Source: Streptomyces sp. SAI-127
GTDB lineage: Bacteria; Actinomycetota; Actinomycetes; Streptomycetales; Streptomycetaceae
Reading direction: 5' to 3'
DNA length: 64,000 bases
Assembly (NCBI RefSeq): GCF_029894425.1
Contig: NZ_JARXYJ010000001.1
Span: 3,596,001-3,660,000, forward strand
This document shows, piece by piece, positions 39,106-49,115 of this stretch (position 1 is the stretch's first letter; each line of letters opens with the position of its first letter). Under the pieces are notes generated by a model. That model was not told the DNA's origin, ran no database searches, and saw nothing but the letters and a program-made list of their open reading frames with translations. The translations under genes were made by a program, and so were the position numbers.

Positions 39106-39749
39106 TTCGCCACCTCGAGGTCGGGTACGACCTTCCTGAGCTCGTCCGCGGAGATCGCGCCCGCGCGCAGCAGCAGGGGCACCTCGCGGGTGACGTCGAC
39201 GATCGAGGAGGGGACGTTGCCCGGGGTCGGGCCGCCGTCCAGGTAGACGGACACCGAGTCGCCGAGCATCTCCTGCGCGGCGTCGCAGTTCTCCGGTGCC
39301 GGGTGACCGGTCAGGTTGGCGGAGGAGACCGCCATGGGGCCGACCTCGGTCAGCAGCTCGATGGCGACCGGATGCAGCGGCATACGGACGGCCACCGTGC
39401 CCCTCGTGTCCCCCAGGTCCCACTGCAGGGACGGCTGGTGCTTGGCGACGAGGGTGAGCGCGCCCGGCCAGAAGGCGTCGACGAGCTCCCAGGCCAGCTC
39501 GGAGAAGTCGGTGACGAGTCCGTGGAGGGTGTTCGGGGAGCCGATCAGCACGGGGGTGGGCATGTTGCGGCCCCGGCCCTTGGCCTCCAGAAGGTCGGAG
39601 ACGGCCTCGGAGGAGAACGCGTCGGCGCCGATGCCGTACACCGTGTCGGTCGGGAGGACCACGAGCTCGCCACGGCGGACGGCGGACGCGGCTTCGCGCA
39701 GACCGGTCGTGCGGTCGGTCGCGTCGTTGGTGTCGTATCGCCGTGCCAT
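39102..39749 (-). CDS. L-threonylcarbamoyladenylate synthase (Sua5/YwlC/TsaC)
   Basis: The 215-residue enzyme makes threonylcarbamoyl-AMP for the t6A37 modification of ANN-decoding tRNAs. YrdC-domain motifs are VVLPTDTVYGIGADAF near residue 30, KGRGRNMPTPVLIGS, WPGALTLVAKHQ, VAVRMPLHPVA and PMAVSSANLTGHPAP. It is the short form without a Sua5 C-terminal domain. ATG at 39749 has GGAGG about 11 nt upstream. It lies between prmC and the phosphatase-like gene, an arrangement conserved in actinobacteria. Confidence 0.93.
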   Translation of the reverse strand: MARRYDTNDATDRTTGLREAASAVRRGELVVLPTDTVYGIGADAFSSEAVSDLLEAKGRGRNMPTPVLIGSPNTLHGLVTDFSELAWELVDAFWPGALTLVAKHQPSLQWDLGDTRGTVAVRMPLHPVAIELLTEVGPMAVSSANLTGHPAPENCDAAQEMLGDSVSVYLDGGPTPGNVPSSIVDVTREVPLLLRAGAISADELRKVVPDLEVAN

Positions 39750-39801
39750 ATCTAGCGGGCCTCCTCGTACACGTACTGCTCTGAAGTCTTGGGAGTGCGG
39801 C

Positions 39802-40683
39802 TCACGGCGTCGCCCTGCGGGCCGTCGCGAACCTGGGGCGGTTGTTGAGGTCCGGGTGGTCGGCCGCGTCGGCCCAGCCCCGCTCCTCGGTGAAGATCCA
39901 CGGCACCTGGCCGCCCTGGGTGTCGGCGTGCTCGATGACGACGACGCCGCCCGGGCGCAGGAGCCGGTGTGCGGTCCGTTCCAGACCGCGGATGAGGTCG
40001 AGGCCGTCCTCCCCCGAGAACAGGGCGAGTTCGGGATCGTAGTCCCGCGCCTCGGGAGCGACGTACTCCCACTCGGTGAGCGGGATGTAGGGCGGGTTGG
40101 AGATGACGAGGTCGACATGGCCGTCGAGGTCGCGGAAGGCGTCCAGGGCGTTGCCCTGCCGCAGGTCGACCCGCGACCCCTCGACGTTCTTACGGGTCCA
40201 CCGCAGCGCTTCCTCGGACAGCTCCACGGCGTGCACGCGGGAGCGCGGGACCTCCTGGGCGAGCGCGAGCGCGATGGCGCCGGAGCCAGTGCACAGGTCG
40301 ACGATGCACGGCTCGACGACGTCCATCGCGCGTACGGCGTCTATGGCCCAGCCGACCACGGACTCGGTCTCGGGCCGCGGCACGAACACACCGGGCCCCA
40401 CCTGGAGTTCGAGGTACCGGAAGTAGGCGAGCCCGGTGATGTGCTGGAGCGGCTCACGCTGCTCACGGCGGGCGATGACCTCCCAGTAGCGGGCGTCGAA
40501 GTCCGCGTCCTTCACGGAGTGCAGCTCGCCCCGCTTCACGCCGTGCACGAACGCGGCGAGCTCCTCCGCGTCGTTGCGCGGCGAGGGCACGCCGGCGTCG
40601 GCCAGCCGCTGGGTGGCCTGGGCCACCTCTGCGAGCAGCAAGCCGCGGGGGTTTGGGGGTCGTCCCCCAAATGATGGCTGCAC
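39802..40683 (-). CDS. prmC: Release factor glutamine methyltransferase PrmC, N-terminus altered by a repeat
   Basis: The 293-residue enzyme methylates the Gln of the GGQ motif in release factors. It has the N-terminal helical domain, the SAM motif VDLCTGSGAIALALA and the catalytic NPPYIPLTEW. GTG at 40683 has AGGAGG at 6 nt. The first 14 codons run through a G5/C5 block repeat (40647-40671), so the protein begins MQPSFGGRPPNPRG before the normal LLLAEVAQATQRL. prfA, whose product is its substrate, lies 49 bp upstream. Confidence 0.93.
   Translation of the reverse strand: MQPSFGGRPPNPRGLLLAEVAQATQRLADAGVPSPRNDAEELAAFVHGVKRGELHSVKDADFDARYWEVIARREQREPLQHITGLAYFRYLELQVGPGVFVPRPETESVVGWAIDAVRAMDVVEPCIVDLCTGSGAIALALAQEVPRSRVHAVELSEEALRWTRKNVEGSRVDLRQGNALDAFRDLDGHVDLVISNPPYIPLTEWEYVAPEARDYDPELALFSGEDGLDLIRGLERTAHRLLRPGGVVVIEHADTQGGQVPWIFTEERGWADAADHPDLNNRPRFATARRATP
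40647..40671. repeat. G5/C5 block interspersed repeat, copy C, inside prmC
   Basis: GGGGGTTTGGGGGTCGTCCC continues to 40671. It resembles copies at 22288 and 32047, but here lies between the ribosome site and the conserved start of prmC, so it is translated as residues 5-13. Confidence 0.7.
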
Positions 40684-40732
40684 GCAAGTCCTCCGTGTCG
40701 TACTCGGTACTCGGTCGTGCCTAGGTACCTCT

Positions 40733-41809
40733 TTACGCGGCCGCCAGCTTCGCCGCCGAGTCCGCGTCGACGCAGGCCTGGATCACCGCGTCGAGGTCGC
40801 CGTCCAGGACCTGGTCCAGGTTGTACGACTTGAAGCCGACACGGTGGTCCGAGATGCGGTTCTCCGGGAAGTTGTACGTGCGGATCTTCTCGGAGCGGTC
40901 GACGGTGCGGACCTGGCTGCGCCGGGCGTCGGCGGCATTGCGCTCCGCCTCCTCCTGCGCCGCCGCGAGCAGCCTGGAGCGCAGGATACGCAAGGCCTGC
41001 TCCTTGTTCTGCAGCTGGCTCTTCTCGTTCTGGCAGGAGGCGACGACTCCGGTGGGAATGTGCGTGATGCGCACGGCGGAGTCGGTCGTGTTGACGGACT
41101 GTCCGCCGGGTCCGGAGGAGCGGTAGACGTCGATGCGGAGGTCGTTGGGGTTGATCTCCACGTCGACCTCCTCCGCCTCGGGGGTGACCAGCACACCGGC
41201 CGCGGAGGTGTGGATACGGCCCTGGGACTCGGTCGCCGGGACGCGCTGCACGCGGTGCACACCGCCCTCGTACTTCATACGGGCCCACACGCCCTGGCCG
41301 GGCTCGGTGGCACCCTGGCCGCCCTTGGTCTTCACGGCGACCTGGACGTCCTTGTAGCCGCCGAGCTCGGACTCGGTGGCGTCGATGATCTCGGTCTTCC
41401 AGCCGACGCGCTCGGCGTACCGGAGATACATGCGCAGCAGGTCGCCGGCGAACAGCGCGGACTCGTCGCCGCCCGCGCCCGCCTTGATCTCGAGGATGAC
41501 GTCCTTGTCGTCGCTGGGGTCGCGCGGGACGAGGAGAAGCCGCAGCTTCTCCGTCAGCTCGTCGCGGGCCTTCTCCAGCTCCTTGACCTCGGCGGCGAAC
41601 TCCGGGTCGTCGGCGCCCAGTTCGCGCGCGGTCTCGATGTCGTCGCCGGTCTGCTTCCAGGAGCGGTACGTGGCGACGATCGGGGTGAGCTCGGCGTAGC
41701 GCTTGTTCAGCTTGCGCGCGTTGGCCTGGTCGGAGTGGACCGACGGGTCGGCGAGCTTCGTCTCCAGGTCGGCGTGCTCACCGACGAGTTCCTCGACGGC
41801 CTCGAACAT
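40733..41809 (-). CDS. prfA: Peptide chain release factor 1
   Basis: The 358-residue factor recognises UAA and UAG and releases the finished peptide. The catalytic loop [17 protein letters not shown] and the codon-recognition region around [13 protein letters not shown] are intact. ATG at 41809 begins [16 protein letters not shown], with AGGAG 8 nt upstream. Long upstream reading to 42013 is not coding. It lies between rpmE and prmC on the same strand. Confidence 0.97.
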   Translation of the reverse strand: MFEAVEELVGEHADLETKLADPSVHSDQANARKLNKRYAELTPIVATYRSWKQTGDDIETARELGADDPEFAAEVKELEKARDELTEKLRLLLVPRDPSDDKDVILEIKAGAGGDESALFAGDLLRMYLRYAERVGWKTEIIDATESELGGYKDVQVAVKTKGGQGATEPGQGVWARMKYEGGVHRVQRVPATESQGRIHTSAAGVLVTPEAEEVDVEINPNDLRIDVYRSSGPGGQSVNTTDSAVRITHIPTGVVASCQNEKSQLQNKEQALRILRSRLLAAAQEEAERNAADARRSQVRTVDRSEKIRTYNFPENRISDHRVGFKSYNLDQVLDGDLDAVIQACVDADSAAKLAAA

Positions 41810-41860
41810 CTCAGGGCTCCTGTACTGCGGATGAAGGGGGGAAGGCGGGCGACCAAAAAC

Positions 41861-41901
41861 GCCGGTCCCGGCGCACTCCGAGGAGTGCGGCGTGGACCGG
41901 C
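41861..41901 (-). terminator. Hairpin between rpmE and prfA
   Basis: GCCGGTCC pairs with GGACCGGC, and CGCACTCC with GGAGTGCG, giving a long, slightly bulged stem just after rpmE. It may end the rpmE transcript or attenuate entry into prfA. Confidence 0.65.
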
Positions 41902-41913
41902 GCTGGTGGCTCG

Positions 41914-42132
41914 CTACTTCTTGGCAGCAGCCTTGCCGAAGCGGGCCTCGAAGCGGGCCACACGGCCACCGGTGTCGAGGATCTTCTGCTTGCCCGTGTA
42001 GAACGGGTGGCACTCGGAGCAGACCTCGGCGCGGATGGCGCCGCTCTGGATCGTGCTACGGGTGGTGAACGACGCGCCACAGGTGCAGCTGACCTGCGTC
42101 TCGACGTACTCGGGGTGGATGTCGCGCTTCAA
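41914..42132 (-). CDS. rpmE: 50S ribosomal protein L31 (zinc form)
   Basis: The 72-residue ribosomal protein begins with TTG at 42132, 4 nt after AGGAGA, giving [16 protein letters not shown]. Four cysteines (SCTCGA and EVCSECHP) form the zinc ribbon of the C+ type, the version replaced by a Cys-less paralogue under zinc starvation. [17 protein letters not shown] is the family core. Confidence 0.95.
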   Translation of the reverse strand: MKRDIHPEYVETQVSCTCGASFTTRSTIQSGAIRAEVCSECHPFYTGKQKILDTGGRVARFEARFGKAAAKK

Positions 42133-42282
42133 GGTGTCTCCTAGTTTCGGGAGGGCGCCGGGTCGCCGCCGCGGGCTGCGGGGGCGTGAACCGGGGCCGA
42201 CGTACCAGTCTGCCAGGACTGGCCGCATCCCCCAAAACGAGGGGGCACCGCGATCTATTCCCAGCCCTCGGCAGAGGGTGTC

Positions 42283-43368
42283 CTACGACGTGACGACGCC
42301 CCTGGCCTCGCCCGTCGCGGTGCCTTCGGTGGCTGACTTCGGGATCGCCCGGTCGTTCTCCAGGGCCGTCCAGATCTGCTTGGCCTTGGTCTCCTGCACG
42401 ATCACGCGGTTCGGGTTCGCCGGGTCGTAGCGGACCGGCATCGTGACCATGGTCATGTCCGACGGGCTGATGTGCTGGAGGCCGCTCGCGAAGGAGACCA
42501 GGGAGTTGACCGAGCCGAGGTCGGAGTCGGTGGTGACGGCCTTGGTGGCGGTGTTCGCGAGGTCGTACAGCTTCTTGGGGCTGGTCAGCACGCCGACGCT
42601 CTTGACCTGCTTGACCAGCGCCTTGATGAAGGCCTGCTGGAGCTGGATACGGCCGAGGTCGGAACCGTCGCCGACGCCGTGCCGGGTGCGGACGAGACCG
42701 AGGGCCTGGGCGCCGGTGAGTTCGTGCGTGCCGGCCTTGAGGTCCAGGTGGCTGTCGGTGTCCTTGATGTTCTTGGTCGTGGTGACCGTGACCCCGCCGA
42801 GTTCGTCGACCAGCTTCTCGAAGCCGCTGAAGTCGACCTCCATGTAGTGGTCCATGCGGATGTCGGTCATGGACTCGACGGTCTTGACGGCACAGGGCGC
42901 GCCGCCGGTCGTGTACGCGGAGTTGAACATGACGTCCGACGCGGCGTCGTGCTCCTTGCCGTCGGTGTCGGTGCACTCGGGGCGGTCGATCAGGGTGTCG
43001 CGCGGTATGGAGACCACGGTGGCCTTCTTGTGGCCCTCGTACACGTGGATGATCATCGCGGTGTCGGAGCGGGCGCTGCCGTCGTCGGTGCCGCCGCCGA
43101 GCTTCTTGTTGGAGCCGGAGCGGGTGTCCGAGCCCAGGACGAGGATGTTCTCGGAGCCGTTGTCGACCTTCGCGGGCCGCTCACTGCCGAGGACCTGGTC
43201 GATGTCGACGCTCTTGATGTTGCCGTTGAGCTTGAAGTACAGGTAGCCCGCCCCGGTACCGCCCAGCACCACGATCCCCGCGGCGACCCAGGCCGTGATC
43301 AGCAGGCCCTTTCGCCCCTTGCTGCGGGGTTTGCGACGACGTCCCTTGCCATTGCCCTCGGCTGACAT
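42283..43368 (-). CDS. LytR-CpsA-Psr (LCP) family cell-wall ligase
   Basis: The 361-residue protein has a basic cytoplasmic N-terminus, one membrane helix (about residues 22-45) and an extracellular LCP domain. Motifs are LGSDTRSG, SDTAMIIHV, VSIPRDT and VRTRHGVGDGSDLGRIQLQQ, with the Arg and Asp residues that bind polyprenyl pyrophosphate. LCP enzymes attach teichoic-acid-like or other glycopolymers to peptidoglycan. ATG at 43368 begins MSAEGNGKGRRRK. It may act in one pathway with the transferase at 35606. Confidence 0.93.
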   Translation of the reverse strand: MSAEGNGKGRRRKPRSKGRKGLLITAWVAAGIVVLGGTGAGYLYFKLNGNIKSVDIDQVLGSERPAKVDNGSENILVLGSDTRSGSNKKLGGGTDDGSARSDTAMIIHVYEGHKKATVVSIPRDTLIDRPECTDTDGKEHDAASDVMFNSAYTTGGAPCAVKTVESMTDIRMDHYMEVDFSGFEKLVDELGGVTVTTTKNIKDTDSHLDLKAGTHELTGAQALGLVRTRHGVGDGSDLGRIQLQQAFIKALVKQVKSVGVLTSPKKLYDLANTATKAVTTDSDLGSVNSLVSFASGLQHISPSDMTMVTMPVRYDPANPNRVIVQETKAKQIWTALENDRAIPKSATEGTATGEARGVVTS

Positions 43369-43496
43369 GCGCTCCTCGAATCTCGTCCGGTCGGTTACCC
43401 CCTGTTTTCAGGGTCAGACGTGGTCACAAAAAGACCCGTACCGCACCATGTTCGCTCCGCCTGGTCAGACGGCGAAACTCGAGAAAGGGTTGCACA

Positions 43497-43537
43497 ACGT
43501 GCTGTGACCACCACGTGAAGCGGCGGTCACAGCACGT
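43497..43537 (-). terminator. Terminator after the secreted protease gene
   Basis: ACGTGCTGTGACC (43497-43509) pairs perfectly with GGTCACAGCACGT (43525-43537), 38 bp past the protease stop codon. Confidence 0.8.
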
Positions 43538-43575
43538 CACAGGAGAATCAGGGCAAGCCCTGTTCACCAGCGGTT

Positions 43576-45384
43576 TCAGCCAAAGATGTCGTACTGCTGG
43601 AAACCGGTCCCCAGGCTGGTCCTTGTGGCAAAGATCTCGCTGGTCGCCTTGCCGGTGCCCTTGTACAGATAGAGCGTGCCGCCCGCGGTGCGGGCCACGA
43701 GGTCGGCCCTGCCGTCGCCGGTGATGTCACCGACGGCGTCGAAGGCGTTGTAGCCGCTCCAGTTCGTGCGCACCTTGACCCGGGCCGCGAAGACGCCCGT
43801 GCCGGACTTGCCGGTGCCCTTGTACAGGTAGAGGTCGCCGGTCGTCTTGTTGCGGGCGAGCACGTCCGCCTTGCCGTCGCCGGTGAAGTCGCCGTGGCCG
43901 AGCAGCTGGTTGTACTGGCTCCAGCCGCCGCCGACCCGGACCCGGGCCGCGAAGCTGCCGTCACCCTTGCCCGGGTAGATCCACAGGACGCCCGCGGAGT
44001 CGACGGAGAGCAGGTCGGGCTTGTAGTCGCCGGTGAGGTCGCCGGGGGTGACGATCCGGGTGCGGGTCCTCCAGTCGGTGAAGACCTTCTTCGGGTCGGC
44101 CCAGGCCCCGGTGGAGGGGAGGAACCGCACCCAGTAGACGTCACCGGTGGCGGAGACGCGGTACATGAGGTCCTGGTAGCCGTCCCGGTTGAGGTCGGTC
44201 TGCCGGACGAGGTTCACCCCGTTCCAGTCGCCCCAGGACAGCCGGGTGGCGAGGGTGGTGCCCTTGGAGTCCAGCTCGTAGCCGACCTTGGTGGAGGACT
44301 TGCGCACCCACAGGTCGGCCTTGTGGTCGAAGCTGAGGTTGGTGTCGTCGACGCGCGGATAGGCGGCGCCGACGTACTTGCTGACCTTGGTGAAGACGCT
44401 GTAGGCGCCCTTGGCGACGCAGTCCGTGACGTTCCAGGAGACGACGCCGACGATCCGCCCGTTCACGACGAGGGGGCCGCCGGAGTCACCGCTGCAGATG
44501 GCGGTCGTCCCGGAGTCGCTGCCACTGGCGGGCGGTCCGGCGCAGGTCATGTGCCCCTTGATGAACCAGGAGCCGTAGGCCGCGGCGCAGGTCGTGTCCG
44601 ACTTGATGGGCAGCGTGGCCGTCTTCAGCGTCGGGGAGACGTCGTCGCTGGTGGAGCTGGTGCGGCCCCAGCCGTAGACCTTGGCGCTCTTGGCGCCGGT
44701 CGTGGCGGGGTCGTACGAGGCGGTGTCGGTGGACGTCGTCATACGGATCGGGGTGGCCTTGACGGGAGCCGCCAGGGTCAGGACCGCGATGTCGTTGTCG
44801 ATGGTGTCCGCGTTGTACGACGGGTGGTACCACTGCCGCAGCACGGCCGTCGCGGTGCCGCCGTGCAGGTCGCCGTCCTCGGAGGGCAGCTGCGTGGCCC
44901 CGGTCACCACCGCGCCGCCGTTGGCCCAGTCGGCGCCCTTGACGCAGTGCGCGGCGGTGAGGATCTTCGTCGGCGCGACCACGGCACCGCCGCAGAAGAA
45001 GCCGGTGTCGTCACTGGTGTCGGTGGTGCCCTGGTCGTCGGTGTACCAGAGCTGGGCCATCCACGGGGCCGACGTGATGGTGGTCGTCGTACCGCCGATG
45101 ATCATCGGCGAGACGGTGGAGTCGACGCTGCCACCGCTCATCGGCGACCGGGTCATCGTGCCGGAGGTGTCCTCGGCCGCGATGGCACCGGCGATCCGCT
45201 GCTCGAGCTCGGCCTGCGACGGCGTGGACGCGACCGTGGCGGCCGTGGCCGGCGCCTGCGGCTCGGGTCCGACGGTGGCGGCGTTCGCCGACGTGGTCAG
45301 CAGCGCGGCGGCCACGGCGACGGGCAGAGCGATCCGGAGCCGCCGTCTGTGGCGCCCGGCGCCTCCGGACATGGGTATGCCCAT
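43576..45384 (-). CDS. Secreted trypsin-like serine protease with FG-GAP/VCBS repeats
   Basis: The 602-residue precursor has a long signal peptide (to about residue 35, SANA-AT), a propeptide-like stretch and a chymotrypsin-fold domain with H146 (LTAAHCV), D198 (DNDIAVL) and S301 (GDSGGPLV). After residue about 345, four to five repeats with DxNxDGxxD-like motifs (DLNRDGYQD, DFTGDGKAD, DITGDGRAD) suggest a calcium-binding FG-GAP propeller. It probably digests or binds extracellular protein. ATG at 45384 follows GGGGGG at 6 nt; ATG at 45372 is an alternative. Confidence 0.9.
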   Translation of the reverse strand: MGIPMSGGAGRHRRRLRIALPVAVAAALLTTSANAATVGPEPQAPATAATVASTPSQAELEQRIAGAIAAEDTSGTMTRSPMSGGSVDSTVSPMIIGGTTTTITSAPWMAQLWYTDDQGTTDTSDDTGFFCGGAVVAPTKILTAAHCVKGADWANGGAVVTGATQLPSEDGDLHGGTATAVLRQWYHPSYNADTIDNDIAVLTLAAPVKATPIRMTTSTDTASYDPATTGAKSAKVYGWGRTSSTSDDVSPTLKTATLPIKSDTTCAAAYGSWFIKGHMTCAGPPASGSDSGTTAICSGDSGGPLVVNGRIVGVVSWNVTDCVAKGAYSVFTKVSKYVGAAYPRVDDTNLSFDHKADLWVRKSSTKVGYELDSKGTTLATRLSWGDWNGVNLVRQTDLNRDGYQDLMYRVSATGDVYWVRFLPSTGAWADPKKVFTDWRTRTRIVTPGDLTGDYKPDLLSVDSAGVLWIYPGKGDGSFAARVRVGGGWSQYNQLLGHGDFTGDGKADVLARNKTTGDLYLYKGTGKSGTGVFAARVKVRTNWSGYNAFDAVGDITGDGRADLVARTAGGTLYLYKGTGKATSEIFATRTSLGTGFQQYDIFG

Positions 45385-45453
45385 GCAAGTCCCCCCCTGG
45401 GGCTCAGAAGTTCGGAGATCGAGAATTCGACCGAAGAGCGTGATCGTAAACCA

Positions 45454-45491
45454 AAAGAGGGCCGCCCCCTCAACAGGGGGCGGCCCTCTTT
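45454..45491. terminator. Strong intrinsic terminator after rho
   Basis: AAAGAGGGCCGCCCCCT (45454-45470) pairs with AGGGGGCGGCCCTCTTT (45475-45491) around a 4-base loop. T-runs on both strands make this one of the most canonical terminators in the window. Confidence 0.9.
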
Positions 45492-45505
45492 CCGAACGCT
45501 GGACG

Positions 45506-47527
45506 TCAGTCGCCGTTGCCCGGCGTCGGCGTCGTCTTCTGGATCTGCATCAGGAACTCGGCGTTCGACTTCGTCTGCTTCATCTTGTCGAGAAGCAGCT
45601 CGACCGCCTGCTGCTGGTCGAGGGCGTGCAGCACCCGGCGCAGCTTCCATACGATCCCGAGCTCGTCGGGAGCGAGCAGGATCTCTTCCTTACGGGTACC
45701 GGACGCGTCGACGTCCACCGCCGGGAAGATGCGCTTGTCGGCAAGCTTCCGGTCGAGCTTGAGCTCGGCGTTGCCCGTGCCCTTGAACTCCTCGAAGATC
45801 ACCTCGTCCATGCGGGACCCGGTGTCCACCAGCGCGGTGGCGAGGATGGTCAGCGAACCGCCGTCCTCGATGTTGCGGGCCGCACCGAAGAAGCGCTTCG
45901 GCGGGTACAGGGCGGTCGAGTCGACACCACCGGACAGGATGCGGCCGGAGGCGGGCGCGGCGAGGTTGTAGGCACGGCCCAGACGCGTGATGGAGTCGAG
46001 CAGCACGACCACGTCGTGGCCCAGCTCCACCAGACGCTTGGCACGCTCGATGGCGAGCTCGGCGACCGTGGTGTGGTCCTCGGCCGGGCGGTCGAAGGTC
46101 GAGGAGATGACCTCGCCCTTGACCGACCGCTGCATGTCGGTGACCTCTTCCGGACGCTCGTCGACCAGGACGACCATCAGGTGGCACTCGGGGTTGTTGT
46201 GCGTGATCGCGTTGGCGATCGCCTGCATGATCATGGTCTTGCCGGTCTTCGGCGGGGCCACGATCAGACCGCGCTGGCCCTTACCGATCGGCGCGACGAG
46301 GTCGATAATGCGGGTGGTGAGGATGCCGGGGTCCGTCTCCAGACGGAGGCGGTCCTGCGGGTACAGCGGCGTCAGCTTGTTGAACTCCGGGCGGCCACGG
46401 CCGTGTTCGGGCGCCATGCCGTTGACGGAGTCGAGCCGCACCAGCGCGTTGAACTTCTCGCGCCGCTCGCCTTCCTTGGGCTGACGCACCGCACCGGTGA
46501 CGTGGTCGCCCTTGCGCAGGCCGTTCTTGCGGACCTGGGCGAGGGAGACGTACACGTCGTTGGGGCCCGGCAGGTAGCCCGACGTACGGATGAAGGCGTA
46601 GTTGTCGAGGATGTCCAGGATGCCCGCGACCGGGATCAGGACGTCGTCCTCGTTGATCTGCGGCTCGCCCGCGCCACCGATCTCGTCACGGCCACGACGG
46701 CCACGGCGGTCCCGGTAACGGCCCCGGCGGCCGCGGCGGCCACCCTCGAAGTCGTCGTCGTCCTGCGGACCGTTGTCGCGCTGCTGACGGTCCTGGCGGT
46801 CCGGACGGCCGCCGCCCTGCTGCTGGTTCTGCTGCTGGCGCTGACCACCCTGGCCCTGCTGGTCGTCGCTCTTGCGGCGGTCCCCGCGGTCTCCGCGGTC
46901 ACCCCGCTCGCCGCGGTCACGGCCGCGGTCGCGGTCACGGCGGTCGCGGCGGCCCCGGCCGTCGCCGTCACCGGCGTCGCCCTGCGGCTGCTGCTGGGCC
47001 GGCGTCTCGGCCTTGGGCTCGCTCTTCGCCTCGGCCACGACCGTCTCGGGGCTGCCCCCGGGGGCGCCGGCCTCGGCGGTGGCGCGGCGACGACGGCGCT
47101 CCACGGGAGCGTCGTCGCTGGCCGGCTGTCCGGGGATCTCGATCTGCTGCTGGGCCACGGCCTTCTCGGCGGGGGCCTCGGCCTTCGCCTCCGCCTTCTT
47201 CTCGGCGGCATCGCCCGTACGGGCCTTGGAGGTGGCGCGGCGCTTCGGCTTGGTCTCGGTGGCGGTCTCCGCCTTGGGAGCCGCGGCACCTCCCCCGGCC
47301 TGCGCCTCCTTGATGACCTCGATCAGCTGGCTCTTGCGCATACGCGCGGTGCCCCTGATGCCGAGGCCGGATGCGACCTGCTGCAGCTCGGCCAGCACCA
47401 TGCCGTCGAGGCCGGTACCGCGGCGCCGCCGGGAGCCGGCACCGGTGGCAGGCGCGGAGGCGTCCGTGGAGGGCGCGGCAGCGGTCTCCTCGACACGTGC
47501 GCCCATCAGATCGGTGGTGTCGCTCAC
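45506..47527 (-). CDS. rho: Transcription termination factor Rho with Arg/Asp/Gly-rich insertion
   Basis: The 673-residue hexameric helicase ends transcription. The N-terminal Rho_N helical domain ([20 protein letters not shown]) is split from the RNA-binding fold by about 210 residues rich in Lys, Glu, Arg, Asp, Gly and Gln. The core has [19 protein letters not shown]-loop [27 protein letters not shown] and [13 protein letters not shown] (R loop). GTG at 47527 has GGAAGGA at 7 nt. Such insertions are normal in high-GC actinobacteria and may bind RNA. A 408-bp leader region precedes it. Confidence 0.97.
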   Translation of the reverse strand: MSDTTDLMGARVEETAAAPSTDASAPATGAGSRRRRGTGLDGMVLAELQQVASGLGIRGTARMRKSQLIEVIKEAQAGGGAAAPKAETATETKPKRRATSKARTGDAAEKKAEAKAEAPAEKAVAQQQIEIPGQPASDDAPVERRRRRATAEAGAPGGSPETVVAEAKSEPKAETPAQQQPQGDAGDGDGRGRRDRRDRDRGRDRGERGDRGDRGDRRKSDDQQGQGGQRQQQNQQQGGGRPDRQDRQQRDNGPQDDDDFEGGRRGRRGRYRDRRGRRGRDEIGGAGEPQINEDDVLIPVAGILDILDNYAFIRTSGYLPGPNDVYVSLAQVRKNGLRKGDHVTGAVRQPKEGERREKFNALVRLDSVNGMAPEHGRGRPEFNKLTPLYPQDRLRLETDPGILTTRIIDLVAPIGKGQRGLIVAPPKTGKTMIMQAIANAITHNNPECHLMVVLVDERPEEVTDMQRSVKGEVISSTFDRPAEDHTTVAELAIERAKRLVELGHDVVVLLDSITRLGRAYNLAAPASGRILSGGVDSTALYPPKRFFGAARNIEDGGSLTILATALVDTGSRMDEVIFEEFKGTGNAELKLDRKLADKRIFPAVDVDASGTRKEEILLAPDELGIVWKLRRVLHALDQQQAVELLLDKMKQTKSNAEFLMQIQKTTPTPGNGD

Positions 47528-47935
47528 GAAGGGTCCTTCCCTGGAGCGGACGTCGGCCTGTCTGGCTCGGCGACCGTTTGTGCTGTCCGACGTCGGTCCC
47601 ATCCTTGTGGACCGTGCCGGGGCGGTGGTCCGCCTGAGTGGCGGAGGAATGTGGTGACGGCGCTTCCGAGAGCCGTGGCACTGAGTGTCCGTGTCACGTG
47701 GCTTGGTCACACCGGTTCCGGAGCGTGCCCGGCAAGTCGCTCAGTGCTCGCGTACGAGGTACTGCCCATGTACGTCGTACGGAACGCTGTGCGGCTTGGG
47801 AGGCTCCCGGAAGAATGTCTGTCCCGGACGGGGACGTGAAGCACCTCGCCATGGTGGGGTCGGGTGCAGACTTGAGATTAACACTACCGGATCCAACAAA
47901 CATTCCCCCTCTCGAAATCCGGCACACGCCGGATC
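47528..47935. other. Leader region of rho and 3' flank of thrB
   Basis: These 408 bases hold the thrB terminator (47917-47934) and presumably the rho promoter. AT-rich TAGTGTTAATCT on the minus strand near 47875 is a possible -10 region, without a convincing -35. A leader of roughly 340 nt would suit rho autoregulation, but no specific structure is identified. Confidence 0.4.
47917..47934 (-). terminator. Terminator after thrB
   Basis: ATCCGGC (47917-47923) pairs with GCCGGAT (47928-47934) around a 4-base loop, with a short T-run following on the minus strand. It lies directly after the thrB stop codon. Confidence 0.6.
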
Positions 47936-48865
47936 TCACATGTCACTGGCGGCCGCGAGCGGGAGCACACAGGCCCCCTGGGCGTCGAGCTCCAGCCGGT
48001 TGGCGGCCCAGCCCCCTCCCGCCAGATGGGCCACCTTGTCGGCGCTGTCGGCGTCGACCAGCGCGAGCACGGTGGGCCCTGCCCCTGAGATGACTGCCGG
48101 GACTCCGTCGGCCCGCAGCCGCTCCACCAGCGCGGCGCTCTCCGGCATGGCCGGAGCGCGGTACTCCTGGTGGAGACGATCCTCGGTGGCCGGCAGCAGC
48201 AGCTCGGGGCGCCTGGTGAGGGCCTCGACGAGCAGCGCGGCACGGCCGGCGTTGGCGGCGGCGTCGACGTGCGGCACGGTGCGCGGGAGCAGTCCGCGCG
48301 CGGTCTCGGTCAGGACGGGCTTTCCGGGCACGAAAACCACCGGAACGATGGAATCGTCGGGCTCCAGCCTGATCGCCCGGGCGGCGCCGGCCTCCATCCA
48401 GGCGACCGTGAAGCCGCCCAGCAGACACGGGGCCACGTTGTCGGGGTGGCCCTCGATCTCGGTGGCGAGCTCCAGGAGCGCGGTGTCGTCGAGCCGGGCC
48501 TCGCCGCCTATGGTCACGGCGCGCGCGGCGACGATTCCGGCGCAGATGGCGGCCGAGGAGGAGCCGAGGCCCCGGCCGTGCGGGATGCGGTTGGCGCAGA
48601 CGATCTCCAGGCCGCGCGGCTGGCCGCCCAGCAGGTCGAAAGCGGTGCGCAGGGAGCGTACGAGAAGGTGGTTTTCGTCACGCGGGAGCGTCTCGCTCCC
48701 CTCCCCCGCGATGTCGATGTGCAGCCCTGAGTCGGCCACCCGGACGACGACATCGTCGTAGAGCCCCAGCGAGAGGCCGAGGGCGTCGAAGCCCGGGCCG
48801 AGGTTGGCGCTGGTGGCGGGGACGCGCACCCGGACGGCGGCGGCGCGGAATGCGGGACCGGCCAT
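47936..48865 (-). CDS. thrB: Homoserine kinase
   Basis: The 309-residue GHMP kinase phosphorylates homoserine for threonine synthesis. Motif 1 is VPATSANLGPGFDALGLSLG, the ATP loop is IPHGRGLGSSSAAICAGI and motif 3 is AVISGAGPTVLALV. ATG at 48865 begins MAGPAFRAAAVRVRV, with AAGGAG a little far upstream. It follows thrC by 250 bp on the same strand, so a separate promoter is possible. Confidence 0.96.
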   Translation of the reverse strand: MAGPAFRAAAVRVRVPATSANLGPGFDALGLSLGLYDDVVVRVADSGLHIDIAGEGSETLPRDENHLLVRSLRTAFDLLGGQPRGLEIVCANRIPHGRGLGSSSAAICAGIVAARAVTIGGEARLDDTALLELATEIEGHPDNVAPCLLGGFTVAWMEAGAARAIRLEPDDSIVPVVFVPGKPVLTETARGLLPRTVPHVDAAANAGRAALLVEALTRRPELLLPATEDRLHQEYRAPAMPESAALVERLRADGVPAVISGAGPTVLALVDADSADKVAHLAGGGWAANRLELDAQGACVLPLAAASDM

Positions 48866-49115
48866 CTCTCGATGACTCTCCTTGAGCTGCGTGATTGTCG
48901 AATGACATTCGATGACGTACGAAGACCCTGCCGACCGCGGAGACGACGCGGCACCCCGCTGTACGCGAGGGCATATGCAGCGGGCGGGTTCGGTACAGCC
49001 TATCGAAGGAAGGTTCTGTGGCGACATAGGGCGCACAGGAGGCGCACGATGCGTGTCGTAAGCCCCCTGTGCCCCCCTCCTAGGGATTCCCTGCTCGGAC
49101 GACGCGGGTCAGGTC

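Noticed and set aside
44681..47839. 1052-codon plus-strand frame over the protease and rho genes
   Set aside because: Antisense shadow; rho and the protease on the other strand are unmistakable.
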